This document shows positions 60,361-64,000 of a stretch of 64,000 bases of DNA, piece by piece. The notes below the pieces were generated by a model. That model was not told the DNA's origin. It was given only the letters and a program-made list of their open reading frames with translations, and made no database searches. Where the stretch lies: positions 1 to 64,000 of the forward strand of contig CAMYYY010000004.1 in the NCBI GenBank assembly GCA_947303715.1. The letters are read 5' to 3'. A program made the translations under genes and the position numbers. Position 1 is the stretch's first letter, and each line of letters opens with the position of its first letter. Source of the DNA: an uncultured Bacteroidales bacterium. Its GTDB lineage: Bacteria; Bacteroidota; Bacteroidia; Bacteroidales; Bacteroidaceae.

Positions 60361-62658
60361 TTAATTCTTCACCTCCGTCCAAGCGGGAGGGGTGACGCCG
60401 AGCAGATGGCGTACGAAGAAGTCGTAGCGCTTGTGCTCGCCGAAAGCCTCACCTACCGTATGGTGAGCACCTGGGATGACGACAAGCTCAAAGTCCTTGT
60501 TTGCTTTGATGAGGGCATTCGCCACCTGCATCGTCGAGGCAGGATCGACGTTATCGTCCAGCTCACCCACCACGAGCATCAGCGGGCGTTGCAGCAGATG
60601 GGCGTTCTCCACGTTCGAGCCCTCCTTGTACTGCTCCCCGATAGGATAGCCCAGCCAGAGTTCGTTCCACCAGATCTTGTCCATGCGGTTATCGTGGCAT
60701 CCGCAGGCGCTGTAGCAGCACTTGTAGAACTCGGGATAGAACAGCGTAGCCGTGAGCGACTCCTGCCCGCCAGCCGAGCAGCCGTAGATGCCCACACGGT
60801 CGATGTCCATGTAGGGATATTTTTCGGCAGCAGCCTTTATCCAGGCAATATGGTCAGGGATGCCGGCGTCCTTGAGGTTGCGGCAGCAGATGTTCTCAAA
60901 CTCACGCGAGCGGAACGAGGTGCCCATGCCGTCCACCATGACGACGATGAATCCCAGCTCCGCCAGCGGTGTCATGTAGTAGTTGAAGGCTTGGAACGAT
61001 TTGGGCACGTATTGGTCGCCCGGGCCCTGATAGATGTATTCTACGATGGGGTATTTCTTCGTGGGGTCGAAGTTCGTGGGGCGGGCGATGAGGCCCCACA
61101 TGTTTGTCTTGCCGTCACGTCCTGGTGCCACGAATACTTCGGGAGCCTTCCAGCCAGCCTCCAAGAGCTTGCTGATGTCGGCTTTCTCCAGTTCCTTCAC
61201 CACGCTGCCGTCCTTGGCGCTACGCAGCACCGTCTGCGGAGCCTCAGCCACCGTTGACCACGTATCGACGAGATAGTTGTAGTCGTCTGAGAACACAGCG
61301 CGATGATTGCCTACGGAGGGGGTGAGGTCGATCATGTCCGAGCCGTCGAAGCGGATGCGGTAGTAGTGGATGAAATAGGGATCTTCGCCTGAGGCAGCAC
61401 CGTAGGGAGCTGCATGGACTCCGTTTGCCGTAAAGTAGATAACCTCGTTCTCCTCGTCCACGTGGAGCACCTGCCGGACGTACCACTCTCCTTTTGTGAT
61501 TTGGTTGATAGGCTTCCCTGTAGCACGGTCGTAGAGGTAGAGATGCTGCCAGCCGTCACGCTCGCTGCTCCAGATGAAGCGCTTGCCGTCCTTCAGGAAG
61601 CGGTTCCAGAGGCGGGGATAGTTGACGTACTTGTCGCTTGTCTCCTCAGCCAGCGTGCGCACCTTGCCCGTCTCGGCAGAAAGCTCCAGCAGACGGTACA
61701 CCTGATGTCCGCGGGCGTTGAATTCGAAGCGCACGGCGCGGCTGTCCTCATTCCATGTGGGGCCGTTCAGGTCATATTGATTGGTAAACAGTTCCGTTGA
61801 GGGGATGATGGCACGTCCTGTCTTCACCTCGAAGATACAGGGCGTCTTCTGCATGAGGTCGTCGCCGGGTTTGGCATACTCCTGCTTGTGCAGCTTGGGC
61901 TGGCTCTGGTCAGCAGGCGACGATTCCACATAATAGACGTAGCGCTTCTCGGCTACGGGGCGGATTTTGTTGGCAGCCACATAACGGCTGTCGGGCGACC
62001 AGCGCAGCCATGAGGAGTAGTAGTTTGCCAGCGTGCCGTCGATGCTGAGGGCACGGGCATTGCCGCCTCGGGCAGGGCGCACCCAGACGTTGGCGTCGCG
62101 GATGAAGGCCACCCACTTGCCGTCAGGCGAGGGAACTTCGTTCCCGCCCTTCTCGTCATCGACCTCCATCCAGTGGCGCTGAGGCTGCTGACTGCCGCGG
62201 AAATTGCCACGTCCGAAGGGAGAGAGCTGAGCCGCTTCAGCCGTAAGCTTGCCTTTGTTGATGAGGTATATCCAATTCTTGCCGGAAGAAGCGAACCAGA
62301 GGGTGTCGCCCTTCTCGCTTACGCGGAGGCGCTGCAGGTCCAGCTTATCTGCCTTCACCTGCTGCTTGGTCTCTTTGGAGAGCAGTTTTGCCAGTTTAGT
62401 GGCATCGAAGAGAGGTTTCGATGTGCCCTTGTCGGCATTGACGAGAAGGTAGTCGTTAGTGCCTTTTTCGGCATTGCGGTGGGTGTACCAGAAGGAGTGG
62501 CTTTTGCCCAGCCAGTGAGGCTCGATGCTGGAGTTCAATACTTTGTCGTTGCCGAAGCGGCTGCGCATTCCGTAGGCACGGTTGTAGTCGTCGAGAGTGC
62601 CCTGAGCGCTGATGCCCAGGCTCAGCCCTGCGAGAAGGAGAAGAAGGAGCTTTTTCAT
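60361..62658 (-). CDS. Dipeptidyl peptidase IV (S9B)
   Basis: A 765-residue serine exopeptidase that removes X-Pro or X-Ala dipeptides. After a signal peptide ('LLLLLAGLSLGISAQ') comes the beta-propeller (about 40-490), then the alpha/beta-hydrolase domain with the nucleophile in 'GIYGCSAGGQES' (about S627; the usual motif is GWSYGG), Asp in 'GELDDNVDP' and His in 'PGAHHTVGE'. The changed GCSAGG motif still fits the GxSxG rule. It follows the DUF4249 gene after 20 nt. Confidence 0.92.
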   Translation of the reverse strand: MKKLLLLLLAGLSLGISAQGTLDDYNRAYGMRSRFGNDKVLNSSIEPHWLGKSHSFWYTHRNAEKGTNDYLLVNADKGTSKPLFDATKLAKLLSKETKQQVKADKLDLQRLRVSEKGDTLWFASSGKNWIYLINKGKLTAEAAQLSPFGRGNFRGSQQPQRHWMEVDDEKGGNEVPSPDGKWVAFIRDANVWVRPARGGNARALSIDGTLANYYSSWLRWSPDSRYVAANKIRPVAEKRYVYYVESSPADQSQPKLHKQEYAKPGDDLMQKTPCIFEVKTGRAIIPSTELFTNQYDLNGPTWNEDSRAVRFEFNARGHQVYRLLELSAETGKVRTLAEETSDKYVNYPRLWNRFLKDGKRFIWSSERDGWQHLYLYDRATGKPINQITKGEWYVRQVLHVDEENEVIYFTANGVHAAPYGAASGEDPYFIHYYRIRFDGSDMIDLTPSVGNHRAVFSDDYNYLVDTWSTVAEAPQTVLRSAKDGSVVKELEKADISKLLEAGWKAPEVFVAPGRDGKTNMWGLIARPTNFDPTKKYPIVEYIYQGPGDQYVPKSFQAFNYYMTPLAELGFIVVMVDGMGTSFRSREFENICCRNLKDAGIPDHIAWIKAAAEKYPYMDIDRVGIYGCSAGGQESLTATLFYPEFYKCCYSACGCHDNRMDKIWWNELWLGYPIGEQYKEGSNVENAHLLQRPLMLVVGELDDNVDPASTMQVANALIKANKDFELVVIPGAHHTVGEAFGEHKRYDFFVRHLLGVTPPAWTEVKN

Positions 62659-62678
62659 CGGTTTTCTGTTTATTATTT

Positions 62679-63953
62679 TTAATTCTCAATTTTAAACGTG
62701 TAGGGTCGTGAGACGGAGAAGCTGCGAGCCGAGGTAGAAGCCATGATGCCGATACCGCCATCGATGTTGCAGGTAATCTGGACGGGCTCGGAGAAGGGCG
62801 ACCATGTGGCACCGTCGTATTTCTCGACGGACTTCAGGTAGTAGTAGTATTCAGGCGTCAGCGTTTCCAGCGTGGCATTGACGGTATAGACGAAGTCGCG
62901 TCCGATGTAGTCCCACGGATTGCCATAGTCCTGTTCCTCTGAAGGATCCCAGTAGTCGCCGTAAAAGACACTACTGGTATAGTGCCAGTCGGGGTGGTAG
63001 AAATAATCCCTGCCGCCACCCCACGAGGGAGTGTGCAAATAGAGGTCGAAGGTGATAGCCGTGCTGCCCTCGGCGTTGAAGTAGTCGCCGGTAAAGAGGT
63101 AGGACGTCGGCTCGGCATAGTAGCGATCACCATCGTCATCGCTCATTCCGGGAATCATGCCGATGAATTCCTCCAGCGGGTCGGTGTCGTTGGCATCGAG
63201 CACGTATTTCGTCGAGGAGGGCAGGCTGTAGGAGAGATTCGCCTCAATGGTGTAGGAGCCGTCGTCGTTCTCCTCGTATTCGCCATCGTAGCTGTTGTAG
63301 CCGATGAAATAGATGCCGGGGCCGTCGGAGAGGCGGAACGTATAGGTGGGGTCGATGGTAAGACGGTAGTAGCCCGTCGTGCCCTCTACGTCGTCAATAA
63401 CCAGGCTGGCATGCCAGACAGAGTCGGTACGCGAGCCAAGGACGAAATGATAGCCTGAGCCATAGGCACTTTCCGTGGAGTCCTTGGGGATGTAGGTTGT
63501 CGTGCGGCTGTCGAAGTGGGCGCGGGCGGCTATGGGGACGGTCATCGATGCCGTAGCCTTGCCGTAGGTGGGGTGGGTGACGGTGACGGAGACGGCATCG
63601 CCCTCGTGGATGGGGCGTGAGTCGATGTAGGCCTGATAGTCGGGGTCGTAGGCAAGGGCAGCGCTTGTGCCGTTGATGGAGAGGTTGACGACGGCATCCT
63701 TCAAGTTGAGGTCGTCGGTGTCCTCCTCGCTGACTTTGAGGAAGAAGACACTGCGTGAAACCTCTACGACGAGGGGCGCACCCGCTTCGCCAACGATGTT
63801 CACCACCAGCATGGGCTGCTCGTCGGGGCCATGATAGGTGATTTCCTTCTCGCAAGAGGTAAAGATGATGGCCAGAGTGAGTAAAAGCCTCCCCCATCCC
63901 CTCCTAAAGGAGGGGTGACCTGTCGTTCGAACTTCTATATTTTTCTTTTGCAT
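62679..63953 (-). CDS. DUF4249-type lipoprotein with repeat-encoded N terminus
   Basis: A 424-residue lipoprotein (lipobox 'LAIIFTSC', about C34) resembling the DUF4249 family: an early 'MLVVNIVGEAGAPLVVEVSRSV'-type segment (split here), a beta-sandwich body, and 'YYYLKSVEKYDGATWSPFSEPV' near the C terminus. DUF4249 proteins are usually encoded beside a TonB-dependent receptor, which could lie just outside the window. The n-region 'TTGHPSFRRGWGR' comes from a GC-rich palindrome (63886-63921) inserted before the hydrophobic core. It heads the operon with DPP IV, fucosidase and transglutaminase. Confidence 0.85.
   Translation of the reverse strand: MQKKNIEVRTTGHPSFRRGWGRLLLTLAIIFTSCEKEITYHGPDEQPMLVVNIVGEAGAPLVVEVSRSVFFLKVSEEDTDDLNLKDAVVNLSINGTSAALAYDPDYQAYIDSRPIHEGDAVSVTVTHPTYGKATASMTVPIAARAHFDSRTTTYIPKDSTESAYGSGYHFVLGSRTDSVWHASLVIDDVEGTTGYYRLTIDPTYTFRLSDGPGIYFIGYNSYDGEYEENDDGSYTIEANLSYSLPSSTKYVLDANDTDPLEEFIGMIPGMSDDDGDRYYAEPTSYLFTGDYFNAEGSTAITFDLYLHTPSWGGGRDYFYHPDWHYTSSVFYGDYWDPSEEQDYGNPWDYIGRDFVYTVNATLETLTPEYYYYLKSVEKYDGATWSPFSEPVQITCNIDGGIGIMASTSARSFSVSRPYTFKIEN
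63886..63921. repeat. GC-rich palindrome in the signal-peptide coding region
   Basis: CCCCTCC (63898-63901 onward) pairs with GGAGGGG (63909-63915) around TAAA, with CCTCCCCCAT on one side. It encodes the n-region of the DUF4249 lipoprotein. Confidence 0.8.
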
Positions 63954-64000
63954 TTCTCTTAACTTTGAACTATGAATTCTTAACTCTTAATTCTTAATTC
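63954..64000. repeat. TTAATTCTTAA-type leader repeat at the window end
   Basis: On the minus strand GAATTAAGAATTAAGAG-type units run directly up to the start codon of the DUF4249 gene. Same family as the repeats before the alkD-like gene, pyrH and GH29. Confidence 0.7.

Overview
The window reads as a chromosomal piece of a Bacteroidales bacterium, most likely a Prevotella-like member of the Prevotellaceae. At least a dozen genes have the Bacteroidetes sigma promoter (a -33 TTTG/TTG, 19-21 bp, then TAnnTTTG). Most start codons lie about 24 nt after that box in A-rich leaders without a Shine-Dalgarno sequence. The gene set is also typical: a TonB-dependent receptor with a lipoprotein partner, glycosidases, dipeptidyl peptidases III and IV, DUF4249, and secreted proteins ending in a 'YNLxGQ...GKKxxVK' tail. 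No rRNA, phage, plasmid or CRISPR locus is visible.

Layout. 1-4.4 kb: an intrinsic terminator, a 21-bp tandem repeat, an orphan Vsr endonuclease, a Nudix hydrolase, a secreted protein, and a thioredoxin-fold / YgjP metallopeptidase / GDPD operon. 4.5-11.2 kb: Oar-like TonB-dependent receptor, BACON/OB-fold lipoprotein, GH20 hexosaminidase. 11.3-17.6 kb: thrC-thrB, TPR protein and M49 dipeptidyl peptidase, a minus-strand structured RNA (6S-like candidate), AlkD-like protein. 17.6-19 kb: a gene-free island of stacked palindromes, two 21-bp arrays, an internally deleted IS4-type element with intact ends and a 9-bp target duplication, and a perfect 152-bp tandem duplication carrying a promoter. 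19-28.3 kb: two glycosidase-like secreted proteins, Fur-family regulator with purA, a YugP-like protease flanked by copies of one repeat, and a large modular surface protein. 28.4-33.6 kb: GH3-family adenylating enzyme, YifB/ComM-type ATPase, metG. 33.7-43 kb, minus strand: an LRR/thioredoxin-like/M64 peptidase with a small secreted partner, then the pdxJ-exbB-exbD-tonB-DJ-1-ispD-recG operon. 43.2-48.5 kb, plus strand: nadK, acyl-CoA synthetase, asnA-ung, pyrH. 48.5-55.3 kb: GH127 enzyme, tRNA-Arg(CCG), an AAA/DUF4143 ATPase behind 33-bp repeats, and a Sel1-repeat protein flanked by GCTACAT-rich palindromic elements. 55.3-64 kb: nucleoside hydrolase, then a minus-strand operon DUF4249-DPP IV-GH29 fucosidase-transglutaminase.

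Functionally this is housekeeping metabolism (threonine, purine, pyrimidine, asparagine, NADP, PLP, isoprenoid) mixed with cell-envelope machinery for peptides and glycans: TonB/ExbBD power, outer-membrane receptors, peptidases and glycosidases.

The most unusual content is the repeats. Several unrelated sequences are each tandemly repeated with a period of 21 bp. Palindromic repeats are inserted in frame inside coding genes (ispD, the transglutaminase, and a lipoprotein signal peptide). AT-rich repeats sit directly before start codons. All calls come from reading the sequence; no database search was run.
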